A stretch of DNA of 64,000 nt, taken from Nonomuraea roseoviolacea subsp. carminata (GTDB lineage: Bacteria; Actinomycetota; Actinomycetes; Streptosporangiales; Streptosporangiaceae). The notes beneath the pieces were generated by a model. It did no database searches. It was not told the origin of the DNA and worked only from the letters and a program-made list of their open reading frames with translations. The translations under genes were made by a program, and so were the position numbers. The stretch spans positions 744,001 through 808,000 of the forward strand of contig NZ_JAMZEC010000001.1 in assembly GCF_024172185.1 (NCBI RefSeq), written 5' to 3'. Each line of letters opens with the position of its first letter. Position 1 is the first letter of the stretch. Shown here piece by piece: positions 57,673-64,000 of this stretch.

Positions 57673-58862
57673 CACTCCACCAGCAGCGACGGCAGCCCGC
57701 GCCCGACGATCGAGCGGCGGTAGGCGATCTCCTGGCCGGGCGCGAGCCGCAGCCCCGGCAGGCGCCGCCCCAGCACCTCCAGGGCCGTGCGCAGTTGCAG
57801 CCGCCCGAGGGCGGCCCCGACGCAGAAGTGGATCCCGTACCCGAACACCATGTGCGCGTCGGCGTTGGGCCGGTCGATCACGAACCGCTCCGGCTCCGGG
57901 AAGACCGTCTCGTCGTGGGCGGCCGAGTCGGTCGACAGCAGCACCAGCGACCCGGCGGGGATCGTCACCCCGTGCAGCGTGACGTCGGTCGTGGCGTACC
58001 GGAACGAGCCGAGCGAGGCGCCGTCGATGCGCATGCACTCCTCGGCCGCGTTCTGGACCAGGGCCGGCTCGACCGGCCACGCCTTCTCGCGCAGCAGCCG
58101 CAGGACGGTGTTGCCGAGCTGGTTGGGCACGGTGTCGTTGCCGCCGAGCAGGATCGTGGAGATCAGCTCCACCACCTCGCGGTGGCTCAGCTCGGTGCCG
58201 ATGAGCGAGGTCATCAGCGAGGTGAAGTCGTCGCGCGGGCGCTCGGCCCGGGCGGCGACCAGGCGGTCCACGTAGGCGAGGTAGGTCAGGAAGCTGTCGG
58301 CCAGTTCGAGCTGGCGCTCCGGCGGCTCCGGCGACAGGAAGAGCTGGAACCAGTCCTTCACGTGCGCCTGCACGAACGCCTCGTCCTCCTCCGGCACGCC
58401 GATGAAGCGGGCGGTCAGCTTGATCGACGGCTCGTGGCCGATCTCGGTCACGAAGTCGGCGCGGCCCTTGGGCCCGATCCGGTCGAGCAGGTCCTCGTTC
58501 AGCCGCCGGAACGTCTCCTCCATGGCCGAGACGGCGCGCGGCGTGAACGCCCGCGACACCGACCGGCGCAGCCGGGTGTGGTCGGGCGGGTCCACGTTGG
58601 CCACGAAGCTCGACAGGAACGAGCCGTGCTCGCCCAGCTTCTCGCGCGTCTCCCGGGTGAGGCTGCGGGAGATCGTGAGCGAGCCCTTGGAGGAGAAGCG
58701 CCGCGGGTCGCCGTACGCGGCGCGCACGTCGGCGTGGCGGGTGAGCACGTACGCGCCGAGGTGCTCGCTGGCGAACACCGGCCGCTCGCGCCTCAGCCGG
58801 GCCAGGAACGCGTACGGCGAGGCGACGTGCCAGTCCGAGGCGACGTCGAAGTCCTCGATCAT
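57669..58862 (-). CDS. Cytochrome P450
   Basis: A 397-aa soluble bacterial P450 that should hydroxylate or epoxidise a lipophilic substrate with electrons from ferredoxin. The heme-binding loop is FGYGIHFCVGAALGR, with the axial cysteine C347. The K-helix motif is EECMR. The I-helix LLGGNDTVPNQ keeps the Asp-Thr pair needed for oxygen activation. No ferredoxin or reductase gene is next to it. The start overlaps the stop of the phosphotriesterase-like gene. It belongs to the same regulated operon as PhyH and SDR. Confidence 0.93.
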   Translation of the reverse strand: MIEDFDVASDWHVASPYAFLARLRRERPVFASEHLGAYVLTRHADVRAAYGDPRRFSSKGSLTISRSLTRETREKLGEHGSFLSSFVANVDPPDHTRLRRSVSRAFTPRAVSAMEETFRRLNEDLLDRIGPKGRADFVTEIGHEPSIKLTARFIGVPEEDEAFVQAHVKDWFQLFLSPEPPERQLELADSFLTYLAYVDRLVAARAERPRDDFTSLMTSLIGTELSHREVVELISTILLGGNDTVPNQLGNTVLRLLREKAWPVEPALVQNAAEECMRIDGASLGSFRYATTDVTLHGVTIPAGSLVLLSTDSAAHDETVFPEPERFVIDRPNADAHMVFGYGIHFCVGAALGRLQLRTALEVLGRRLPGLRLAPGQEIAYRRSIVGRGLPSLLVEW

Positions 58863-59803
58863 CCGAAGATCCTCCGCGGGTTGTCGACGAGCATCTGGTG
58901 GATCTGCTCCTCGGTGACGCCGCGCTTGCGCAGCTCGGGCAGGACGTCACGGGAGACGTGCAGCAGGTGGTAGTCGGGGTGGCGCTCGCGCACGACGTCG
59001 GCGTCGAAGCGGTCGTTGAAGCAGTACGAGTCGTGGCCGAGCACCATGCGGCCGGCGTGCCCGCGCTCGCACATGGCGGCCACGACCGCGACCCGGTCCT
59101 CGAACGGGCTGATCGTGCCGATGCCGAAGCGGTCCATGCCGATGAAGGAGCCGTTGGCCACCAGCTCCTCCAGGTAGGCGACGTCGGTGGAGTCGCCGGC
59201 GTGGCCGATGACGACCCGGCCGAGGTCCACGCCGAGGGCGGCGAGCAGCCGCTGCTGCTCCAGGCCGCCGCGGCCGGCGCTGTGGGAGTGGGTGGTGATG
59301 GGCACGCCCGTCTCCAGGTGCGCCTCGGCCACGGCGCGGAAGACCCGCTCGCAGTTCTTCGTCATCCCCGGCCGGTCGGTGGCGCACTTGAGGATCGCGG
59401 CCCTGACCCCGGTGCGGCCGATGCCCTCGGTGATGTCGCGGACGAAGAACTCGGCCAGCCGGTCGGGCCCGCCGAACAGCGTGCCGGGGCCGCGGTTGCC
59501 GAAGTAGGGCGGCAGCGCGTCGTAGGTGTAGAGGCCGGTGGCGGCCACGATGTGCACGTCGGTCAGCTCGGCGACCCGCTGGACGGCCGGCACGTGGCGG
59601 CCGAGCCCGACGACGGTGAGGTCCACGATCGTGTCGATGCCCTCGGCCTTGGCCGCGTCGAGCTTGGCCGCCGCCTCGCGGGCGCGCGTCTCCAGGTCCC
59701 AGCCCTCGGGGATGTCCGGCCAGTTCCAGAGGATCTCCGGGCTGAGCCCGAAGACGTGCTCGTGCATGAGCGTCGCCCCGAGGTCGGCGACCGGTCCTCT
59801 CAC
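58859..59803 (-). CDS. Phosphotriesterase-like amidohydrolase/lactonase
   Basis: A 314-aa TIM-barrel metal hydrolase. All binuclear-site residues are visible: H14 and H16 in TLMHEHVF, the bridging lysine K139 in AAILKCATD, H172 in ITTHSHS, H201 in VVIGHAGDS and D258 in VLGHDSY. Relatives include phosphotriesterases and, more often in nature, lactonases. The GTG start gives a GTGA overlap with the PhyH gene; another GTG four codons earlier is possible. Among a P450, a dioxygenase and an SDR, opening of a lactone formed by oxidation is the most likely reaction. Confidence 0.9.
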   Translation of the reverse strand: MRGPVADLGATLMHEHVFGLSPEILWNWPDIPEGWDLETRAREAAAKLDAAKAEGIDTIVDLTVVGLGRHVPAVQRVAELTDVHIVAATGLYTYDALPPYFGNRGPGTLFGGPDRLAEFFVRDITEGIGRTGVRAAILKCATDRPGMTKNCERVFRAVAEAHLETGVPITTHSHSAGRGGLEQQRLLAALGVDLGRVVIGHAGDSTDVAYLEELVANGSFIGMDRFGIGTISPFEDRVAVVAAMCERGHAGRMVLGHDSYCFNDRFDADVVRERHPDYHLLHVSRDVLPELRKRGVTEEQIHQMLVDNPRRIFG

Positions 59804-60567
59804 GGTCTCGGGCACGGGAACCTCGGGTGGTCGAAGGGCCGGTTGACCTCCAGGCCGAGCCCGTCGGTCTGCTTGTACGGCGTGCCGGTGTAGAGGGCGT
59901 CGGCGTCGAAGTAGGTCACCGTGAACGACAGGCGGGTGCTCTCGCGTCGGTTGGCGGGCGCCCCGTGCACGGTCAGCGCGTGGTGGACGGTGGCGTCGCC
60001 CGCTTCGAGGTCGAGCGGCGGCGACAGCTCCAGCTCCTTGAGCCACGGGTGCTGGGTGAGCTGGTCGTCGCCGGCGCGGGTGAAGCTGCGCCCGAGCACC
60101 CCGTGCCGGTGCGAGCCGCTGTAGAAGCGCAGCGAGCCCATGTCGGCGGGCACGTCGGCCAGGGCGAGCCAGACGGTGAGCATGGCCGAGCGGTCCATCG
60201 GCATCCACGGGAAGTCCTGGTGGAACTCCGTCGCGCCGTGCTCGCCCGGCTCCTTGACCAGCAGGTTCGTCACCTGGACGCGGACGTCGCGCACGCTGTG
60301 GAGCAGGCGGACGGCGTTGCGGCCCATCGCGGGGGCGAGGGCGAGCGCGCGGAACGCCTCGTCGCCGTCGGCCACGTCGCGCGACTGGCCGAACGCCTGG
60401 TCCACCAGCGTGGCGGCACCGCGCTCGCGGGCCCGCAGGTGGTCCATGGCCCGCTCGCGCAGGGCCGTCACGGTGTCGGGCGGCACCAGCCGTGCGAGCC
60501 GGACCCAGCCGTGCCGGTGGAAGAAGCGCACCTCGTCGTCCGTCGCGTGACGCACCGGGATGTCCAT
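59800..60567 (-). CDS. Phytanoyl-CoA dioxygenase (PhyH) family protein
   Basis: A 255-aa Fe(II)/2-oxoglutarate-dependent oxygenase. The iron triad is H116 and D118 in TEFHQDFPW and H201 in LTVHGAP. R212 in STRLSF should bind 2-oxoglutarate. Length is typical of bacterial PhyH proteins that hydroxylate natural-product or fatty-acid carbons. It is the first gene of the overlapped operon. A perfect match to AnCAAGnnCTTGnT lies 21 bases upstream of its start, so the whole operon is probably repressed by a TetR-type protein not coded in this window's cluster. Substrate unknown. Confidence 0.9.
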   Translation of the reverse strand: MDIPVRHATDDEVRFFHRHGWVRLARLVPPDTVTALRERAMDHLRARERGAATLVDQAFGQSRDVADGDEAFRALALAPAMGRNAVRLLHSVRDVRVQVTNLLVKEPGEHGATEFHQDFPWMPMDRSAMLTVWLALADVPADMGSLRFYSGSHRHGVLGRSFTRAGDDQLTQHPWLKELELSPPLDLEAGDATVHHALTVHGAPANRRESTRLSFTVTYFDADALYTGTPYKQTDGLGLEVNRPFDHPRFPCPRP

Positions 60568-60587
60568 GCGGCCAGTGTCGCACTTGA

Positions 60588-60601
60588 AGCAAGCGCTTGG
60601 T
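60588..60601. promoter_or_regulatory. AnCAAGnnCTTGnT operator between PhyH operon and LLM gene
   Basis: AGCAAGCGCTTGGT matches all ten fixed positions of AnCAAGnnCTTGnT. It lies between two divergent starts (60567 and 60656), so one repressor could control both units. Confidence 0.65.
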
Positions 60602-60655
60602 AAGTGGGCGGCGTACACTCTCGGTCCAGACGCTCGGCCGAGACGAGGAGGCGCG

Positions 60656-61567
60656 GTGCGGCGGTTCAGGTTCGGGGCCGTGATACGGCAGGCGGAGTCC
60701 GGCAAGGAGTGGGCCGAGAAGGCCCGGCGACTGGAGGGCTCCGGGTTCGACGTGCTCCTGGCGCCGGACCACCTGGTCGGGCCGCGCTTCGCGCCCGTGG
60801 CCGCGCTCACGGCCGCCGCGTGCGCGACCACCCGGCTGCGCGTGGGCACGCTGGTCTTCGCCAACGACTTCCGGCACCCGGCCGTGCTGGCCAAGGAGAC
60901 GGCGACCCTCGACCTGCTGTCGGACGGCCGGCTGGAGGTGGGGCTCGGCACGGGCTGGATGGCCGGCGACTACGTCTCGGCCGGGCTGCCGCTGGACCCG
61001 CCCGGCGTCCGGGTGGAGCGGCTGGCCGAGGCGCTGGCCGTGCTCAGGGGGCTGTGGGGCGACGGGCCGTTCACCTTCGAGGGCGCCCACTACCGCGTCC
61101 GCGGCCTCGACCAGCGGCCCAAGCCGGTCAGCCGGCCGCACCCGCGGCTGCTGCTCGGCGCGGGCGGCCCCCGGATGCTGCGGCTGGCCGCCCGCGAGGC
61201 CGACGTGGTCCACCTGACGACGCGGGTGCGCGGCGACGGCAGCGGCCCGGACGAGCGCGACGGCGGCCTGGCGGCGTACCTGGACAAGCTGCGGACCGTG
61301 CGCGAGGCGGCGGGCGACCGCTACGAGCGGCTGGAGCTCGGGACGAGCGTGCTGCAGGCCGGCGAGCGCCGGGCGGAGGAGGCGTGGAGCGCCGCCGCCA
61401 GCGCGCGCCTGGAGGACACCCCCCAGGTGCTGCTCGGCACGCGGCGCGACATCGCCGACCGGCTCCGCCACTGGCGCGACGCGCACGACGTGTCGTACTT
61501 CGTCGTCCACCACGAGCGTGATCTCGGCGTCCTCACCCCCGTGGTCGAGGAGCTGGCCGGCGCCTGA
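60656..61567 (+). CDS. LLM class F420-dependent oxidoreductase
   Basis: A 303-aa luciferase-like TIM-barrel enzyme, probably using coenzyme F420. The N-terminal FRFGAVIRQAESGKEWAEKA and DVLLAPDHLVGPRFAPVAAL patterns, and the LGTGWMAGDY and LLLGAGGPRML blocks, fit a mycobacterial/actinobacterial F420 subfamily (TIGR03621 type). The GTG has GAGGAGG 4 bases upstream. It faces the PhyH operon across a shared operator and so should act on the same substrate class. The F420 reductase-like gene at 13.6 kb could supply reduced cofactor. A phosphatase gene follows on the same strand, 60 bases on. Confidence 0.88.
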   Translation: MRRFRFGAVIRQAESGKEWAEKARRLEGSGFDVLLAPDHLVGPRFAPVAALTAAACATTRLRVGTLVFANDFRHPAVLAKETATLDLLSDGRLEVGLGTGWMAGDYVSAGLPLDPPGVRVERLAEALAVLRGLWGDGPFTFEGAHYRVRGLDQRPKPVSRPHPRLLLGAGGPRMLRLAAREADVVHLTTRVRGDGSGPDERDGGLAAYLDKLRTVREAAGDRYERLELGTSVLQAGERRAEEAWSAAASARLEDTPQVLLGTRRDIADRLRHWRDAHDVSYFVVHHERDLGVLTPVVEELAGA

Positions 61568-61627
61568 CCTCCCTCCGGCCGCTCCCTCAAGCGAGGTCGA
61601 GGTCGGGCGTGCCGGATGATGGGAGGC

Positions 61628-62215
61628 ATGGATGAGATGTTGCTGCTCAGGCATGGTGAGACCGAGTGGAGCCGGACCGGCAGGCACACCGGCCGCACCG
61701 ACGTGCCGTTGACGCCCCACGGCGAGGAGCAGGCGCGGGCGCTGGCCCCGCTGGTCAAGGAGTGCACGTTCGACCTCGTGCTCGTCTCGCCGCCGCAGCG
61801 CGCCCGCCGCACGGCGGAGCTGGCCGGGCTCGGCGCGTACGAGGTGGAGCCCGACCTGTGGGAGTGGGACTACGGCGGCTACGAGGGCATCACCACGCCG
61901 GCCATCCGCGAGGACCGGCCCGGCTGGTACCTGTGGCGTGACGGCGTGATCCCCGGCGACGCGGAGCATCCCGGCGAGACGGTGGAGCAGGTGGGGGCGC
62001 GGGCCGACCGGGTGATCGCCCGGGCCAGGGCGGCCGAGGGCCGGGTGGCGCTGGTGGCCCACGGCCACATGCTGCGGGTGATCGCGGCCCGCTGGCTGGG
62101 GCTGCCGCCGCGGGACGGGCGGCTGTTCAAGCTGGAGACGGGCACGTACTCACGACTCGGCTTCGAGCACGCCGAGCCGGTCGTCGTCGCCTGGAACGCC
62201 CCCGTCACCCCCTGA
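61628..62215 (+). CDS. Histidine phosphatase superfamily protein
   Basis: A 195-aa phosphoglycerate-mutase-like phosphatase. The phospho-histidine is H9 in LLLRHGETEW. The second His is in LVAHGHMLR near residue 144, and a catalytic acid Glu is likely in LWEWDYGGYEG. The family removes phosphate from many small molecules. This length and pattern resemble sugar-phosphate or acid phosphatases rather than true mutases. GGGAGGC precedes the ATG. It is convergent with the next gene, with a shared terminator that contains both stop codons. Confidence 0.88.
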   Translation: MDEMLLLRHGETEWSRTGRHTGRTDVPLTPHGEEQARALAPLVKECTFDLVLVSPPQRARRTAELAGLGAYEVEPDLWEWDYGGYEGITTPAIREDRPGWYLWRDGVIPGDAEHPGETVEQVGARADRVIARARAAEGRVALVAHGHMLRVIAARWLGLPPRDGRLFKLETGTYSRLGFEHAEPVVVAWNAPVTP

Positions 62216-62242
62216 CCCGGGCCGCTTGAGTCGGTCAGGGGG
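62208..62242. terminator. Shared terminator containing both stop codons
   Basis: CCCCCTGACC (62208-62217) pairs perfectly with GGTCAGGGGG (62233-62242). The TGA of the phosphatase gene and the TGA of the convergent gene both lie within the two stem arms. Confidence 0.6.
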
Positions 62243-62978
62243 CCAGCCGGCAGCCCGGGAACGGCGCGAGCAGCGTCTCGCGCCACGGCCCGTCGAGGTG
62301 GTCGCGGGCCCGCTTGGCCCAGCCGAGCAGCCGGTCGTCGGGCTCGGCCTCGTCGTCGAGGCCGAGCGCGGCGTCGCGGGCGCGCTGGGTGCGCAGGTGG
62401 TCGTCCAGGGAGACGCCCCAGAGCGTGACCACCTCGGTGTCGCAGAACAGCACCTCGTACAGGCCGACCAGCTCGTGCCCGTGCTCGGCCATCAGCGGCG
62501 CCCGCTCGGCGCGCACGGCCTCCAGGTAGTCGAGGGCGGCGCCGGGCCGCACCCGGGCGCTCTCGAACAGGTAGAACTCGGAGCGGCCGACGTCGGCGAG
62601 CGACGGCGTGCCGGGCACGGCGCCGAGCGGGCGGGAGAAGGCGGAGAAGCGCAGGTCGTCGATGTCGGACAGGAAGAGGCGGTCGTCCACGCCGCGGTAG
62701 ATGTTCATCATCTGCCGCCAGCCGCCGTCCCAGCCGCCGTGGCACTCCCACAGCGTGACGGCCTTGAACTGGGGGTGCCCGGTGATGCCGACGGCGTAGA
62801 ACGCGCCGGCCAGGTCGATGTCGCGGGACCTGATGGACGTGCCCGAGGTCAGGGTCGGGCGGTCGAGGGTCTCGTCCTCGCGTTTGTAGCGGGTCAGCCA
62901 GGTGAGGTACTCCAGGGGCCGCCGGGAGTTCATGGGGCGGAAGTCGACCTCTTCGATCAGGTAGATGGCCCGGCGCAC
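62235..62978 (-). CDS. Hypothetical protein, possible dimeric alpha/beta-barrel (NIPSNAP-like)
   Basis: A 247-aa cytoplasmic protein. I do not recognise it with certainty. The C-terminal half has a strand-helix-helix-strand pattern: FYLFESARVRPGAALDYLEAV, then HGHELVGLYEVLFCDTEVVTLWG. This is typical of NIPSNAP/EthD-like dimeric ferredoxin-fold domains, and a similar but weaker pattern occurs in the N-terminal half. The GTG at 62976-62978 is chosen because GAGGAGG lies 4 bases upstream. An ATG at 62999 would touch the operator at 63001-63014. The shared operator suggests it belongs to the same regulon as the PhyH operon. Confidence 0.6.
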   Translation of the reverse strand: MRRAIYLIEEVDFRPMNSRRPLEYLTWLTRYKREDETLDRPTLTSGTSIRSRDIDLAGAFYAVGITGHPQFKAVTLWECHGGWDGGWRQMMNIYRGVDDRLFLSDIDDLRFSAFSRPLGAVPGTPSLADVGRSEFYLFESARVRPGAALDYLEAVRAERAPLMAEHGHELVGLYEVLFCDTEVVTLWGVSLDDHLRTQRARDAALGLDDEAEPDDRLLGWAKRARDHLDGPWRETLLAPFPGCRLAP

Positions 62979-63000
62979 CACGCCTCCTCGACCTCGCATG

Positions 63001-63014
63001 ACCAAGCGATTGCT
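63001..63014. promoter_or_regulatory. AnCAAGnnCTTGnT-type operator upstream of the 62.2 kb gene
   Basis: ACCAAGCGATTGCT matches nine of ten fixed positions of AnCAAGnnCTTGnT and lies 22 bases before the chosen GTG start. It is the third such site in the window, and all three are in promoter gaps. Confidence 0.5.
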
Positions 63015-63088
63015 CGGCTCAGGCGCGAGCCTAACACGACCCCGGGAGGCGCGGGCAGGGGGCGGGAAAAGGCGGGAAGCGAGCAGGG

Positions 63089-63355
63089 TCAGGACAACAG
63101 TGCCTGCTTGGGCTGCGGTCCTCGGCCGGTCAGCCACGCCAGCACCTGGCGGTGCCCGGACGCGGCGTCCTCGAAGTGGCCCCAGTGCCAGTATCGGGGC
63201 TGGTCGCGCAGGCCGGTCACCCAGGTGCGGTACGAGACGCTGCCGGATTCCGCCGGCGCGACGCCGTACGTGCGGATCACGACCTTGCCGCCGGGCGCGA
63301 ACAGCACGTCGTCGGCGATCGGGTAGAGAGTCATCTGGTCGAGCATGGACCGCAT
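63089..63355 (-). CDS. Hypothetical protein of 88 residues
   Basis: A small cytoplasmic protein that I do not recognise. It begins near TLYPIADDVLFAPGGKVVI and contains SYRTWVTGLRDQPRYWHWGH, rich in Trp, Tyr and His. It ends with a helix (GHRQVLAWLTGRG). The beta-rich start and aromatic centre suggest a compact domain. ATG at 63355 or 63346. It lies on the same strand as the DUF397 genes but 145 bases from them, a gap in which I see no other gene. Codon bias supports it as real. Confidence 0.6.
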   Translation of the reverse strand: MRSMLDQMTLYPIADDVLFAPGGKVVIRTYGVAPAESGSVSYRTWVTGLRDQPRYWHWGHFEDAASGHRQVLAWLTGRGPQPKQALLS

Positions 63356-63500
63356 CCTGCCGCCCGCGCGGGGCGGGGCCGTTACGCCCCCGGCGCGCCG
63401 CCGTTAAGCGGGCACGCCGGAGGTTAACACGCGGTTACGCCGTCCCGGGAAGGCCACCGGAGGCGGGGCCCGTGCGGGCGCCCGTCAGACGAGGGGGGCG

Positions 63501-63737
63501 TCAGACGAGGAGGCCGTCGAACTCCCCGTCCTTGACCCCGAGCACGAGGGCCCGGATCTCGTCACGGGTGTAGATCAGGGCCGGCCCGTCGGGGAAGCGC
63601 GAGTTGCGCACCGCGACGCCACCGTCGGGGAGCTGGGCGAGCTCCACGCAGTTGCCCTGCGAGTTGCTGTAGCGGCTCTTGCGCCAGGCGACCTGCTTGA
63701 GGTCGGTCGCGGGCATGCCGTTGTAGGTCTGCTTCAT
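63501..63737 (-). CDS. DUF397 protein
   Basis: A 78-aa protein of the actinobacteria-specific DUF397 family. The signature WRKSRYSNSQGNCVELA is followed by VAVRNSRFPDGPALIYTRDEI and a C-terminal helix ending DGEFDGLLV. DUF397 genes normally lie next to XRE/DUF5753 regulators and form pairs resembling WhiJ/BldB-type developmental or toxin-antitoxin-like modules. Here it follows the stop of the DUF5753 gene directly, with no spare bases. It probably binds or modulates that regulator. Confidence 0.92.
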   Translation of the reverse strand: MKQTYNGMPATDLKQVAWRKSRYSNSQGNCVELAQLPDGGVAVRNSRFPDGPALIYTRDEIRALVLGVKDGEFDGLLV

Positions 63738-64000
63738 CTACATCTTTCTGAGAAGACCGCCGATGAGCTCGACGGTGCCCCCGGGCGTGGTGCTCTCCAC
63801 GCATAACTGCTCCATGGCCGTGAGGTACGGGTCGATGTCCTCACGTTTGTCCAGGTATAGGGCACCCCAGAGCTGCTCGACATAGACAACGTCCGACAAA
63901 TCGGACTCGGGAAACCGCAAGATGCTGAACGCGCCACCTTCAGCCGCGTGCATACCGTATCTGAAGGGCATCACCTGAAGGGTGATATTGGGCAGTGCGG
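63738..64000 (-). CDS. XRE family regulator, C-terminal DUF5753 part (cut by the window edge)
   Basis: The last 87 codons of a larger gene that continues beyond base 64000. The visible residues begin with LPNITLQVMPFRYGMHAA and include FSILRFPESDLSDVVYVEQLWGAL-type sequence (the FPES-DLSDVVYVEQ core), which is typical of the end of DUF5753 domains. The missing part should contain an XRE helix-turn-helix. It is immediately followed by its DUF397 partner. The end LIGGLLRKM is complete. Confidence 0.85.
   Translation of the reverse strand, partial: ALPNITLQVMPFRYGMHAAEGGAFSILRFPESDLSDVVYVEQLWGALYLDKREDIDPYLTAMEQLCVESTTPGGTVELIGGLLRKM

Noticed and set aside
55894..61567. Natural-product biosynthetic gene cluster
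   Set aside because: P450, PhyH, SDR and PTE-like genes are present, but no polyketide, peptide-synthetase, terpene-synthase or RiPP core enzyme was found. A catabolic or modifying pathway fits better.
59800..62068. Very long minus-strand frame joining the phosphotriesterase-like gene with upstream sequence
   Set aside because: It is a chance open frame running through PhyH and antisense to the LLM gene. The real start is the GTG that overlaps the PhyH stop.

Overview
The window is very GC-rich, with strong G/C at third codon positions and many GTG starts. It carries several lineage markers of actinobacteria: an XRE/DUF5753 plus DUF397 pair, F420-linked enzymes (an NADP:F420 reductase-like protein and an LLM oxidoreductase), DUF3105/DUF305, DesK/DesR-type signalling and a DUF6421 protein. 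A chromosomal segment of a filamentous actinobacterium is likely; a Streptosporangiaceae member such as Nonomuraea is my inference. I saw no rRNA, tRNA, CRISPR or phage structural genes.

Layout. 0.2-4 kb: a DHA2-type exporter with its TetR repressor and a second MFS protein. 4-9 kb: panB, a threonine dehydratase-like enzyme and a cystathionine lyase/synthase, facing a MocR-type PLP regulator. 9.2-13.4 kb: an alpha/beta hydrolase, then an ABC exporter with a DesK/DesR-like two-component pair. 13.5-19.5 kb: F420 reductase, secreted lipase, LysR with a divergent small membrane protein and cyclase, and map facing a 58-aa protein. 19.5-24.3 kb: a kinase-type ATPase, CopC and CopD/CtaG, and an XRE-TPR regulator divergent from a 49-aa secreted-peptide gene. 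24.3-31 kb: PucR, a xanthine dehydrogenase molybdenum subunit, an EF-hand protein, an AzgA-type purine permease and an excalibur protein. 31-35 kb: alanine dehydrogenase followed directly by an intact IS5-family element, then an XRE-cupin/racemase pair. 35-43 kb: DUF3105/DUF305, a carotenoid-type FAD enzyme, an ECF sigma factor and a three-gene DUF6421/SDR/threonine-aldolase operon. 43-47 kb: an orphan response regulator and a Ser/Thr kinase coupled to a membrane pseudoprotease. 47-51.6 kb: hyuA/hyuB and a Uma2 protein. 51.6-55.9 kb: a cobalamin-riboswitch-controlled corrinoid import and cobinamide salvage operon. 55.9-63 kb: a tightly overlapped oxidative operon (PhyH, phosphotriesterase-like enzyme, P450, SDR, probably Gfo/Idh) facing an F420 oxidoreductase. 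63-64 kb: small DUF397/DUF5753 genes.

How the genes work together. The best candidates for new biology are three. First, the XRE-TPR regulator with its divergent secreted peptide has the architecture of RRNPP peptide quorum sensing. Second, a catalytically dead HtrA-like membrane protein with a cytoplasmic zinc ribbon is translationally coupled to a Ser/Thr kinase. Third, a shared palindrome of the form AnCAAGnnCTTGnT lies in three separate promoter regions (hyuAB, PhyH operon/LLM gene, 62.2 kb gene) and suggests one TetR-type regulon. Separately, many conserved proteins here carry in-frame minisatellite insertions (threonine dehydratase, sensor kinase, PucR, HyuA, BtuC, BtuD and others), which looks like a genome-wide habit.
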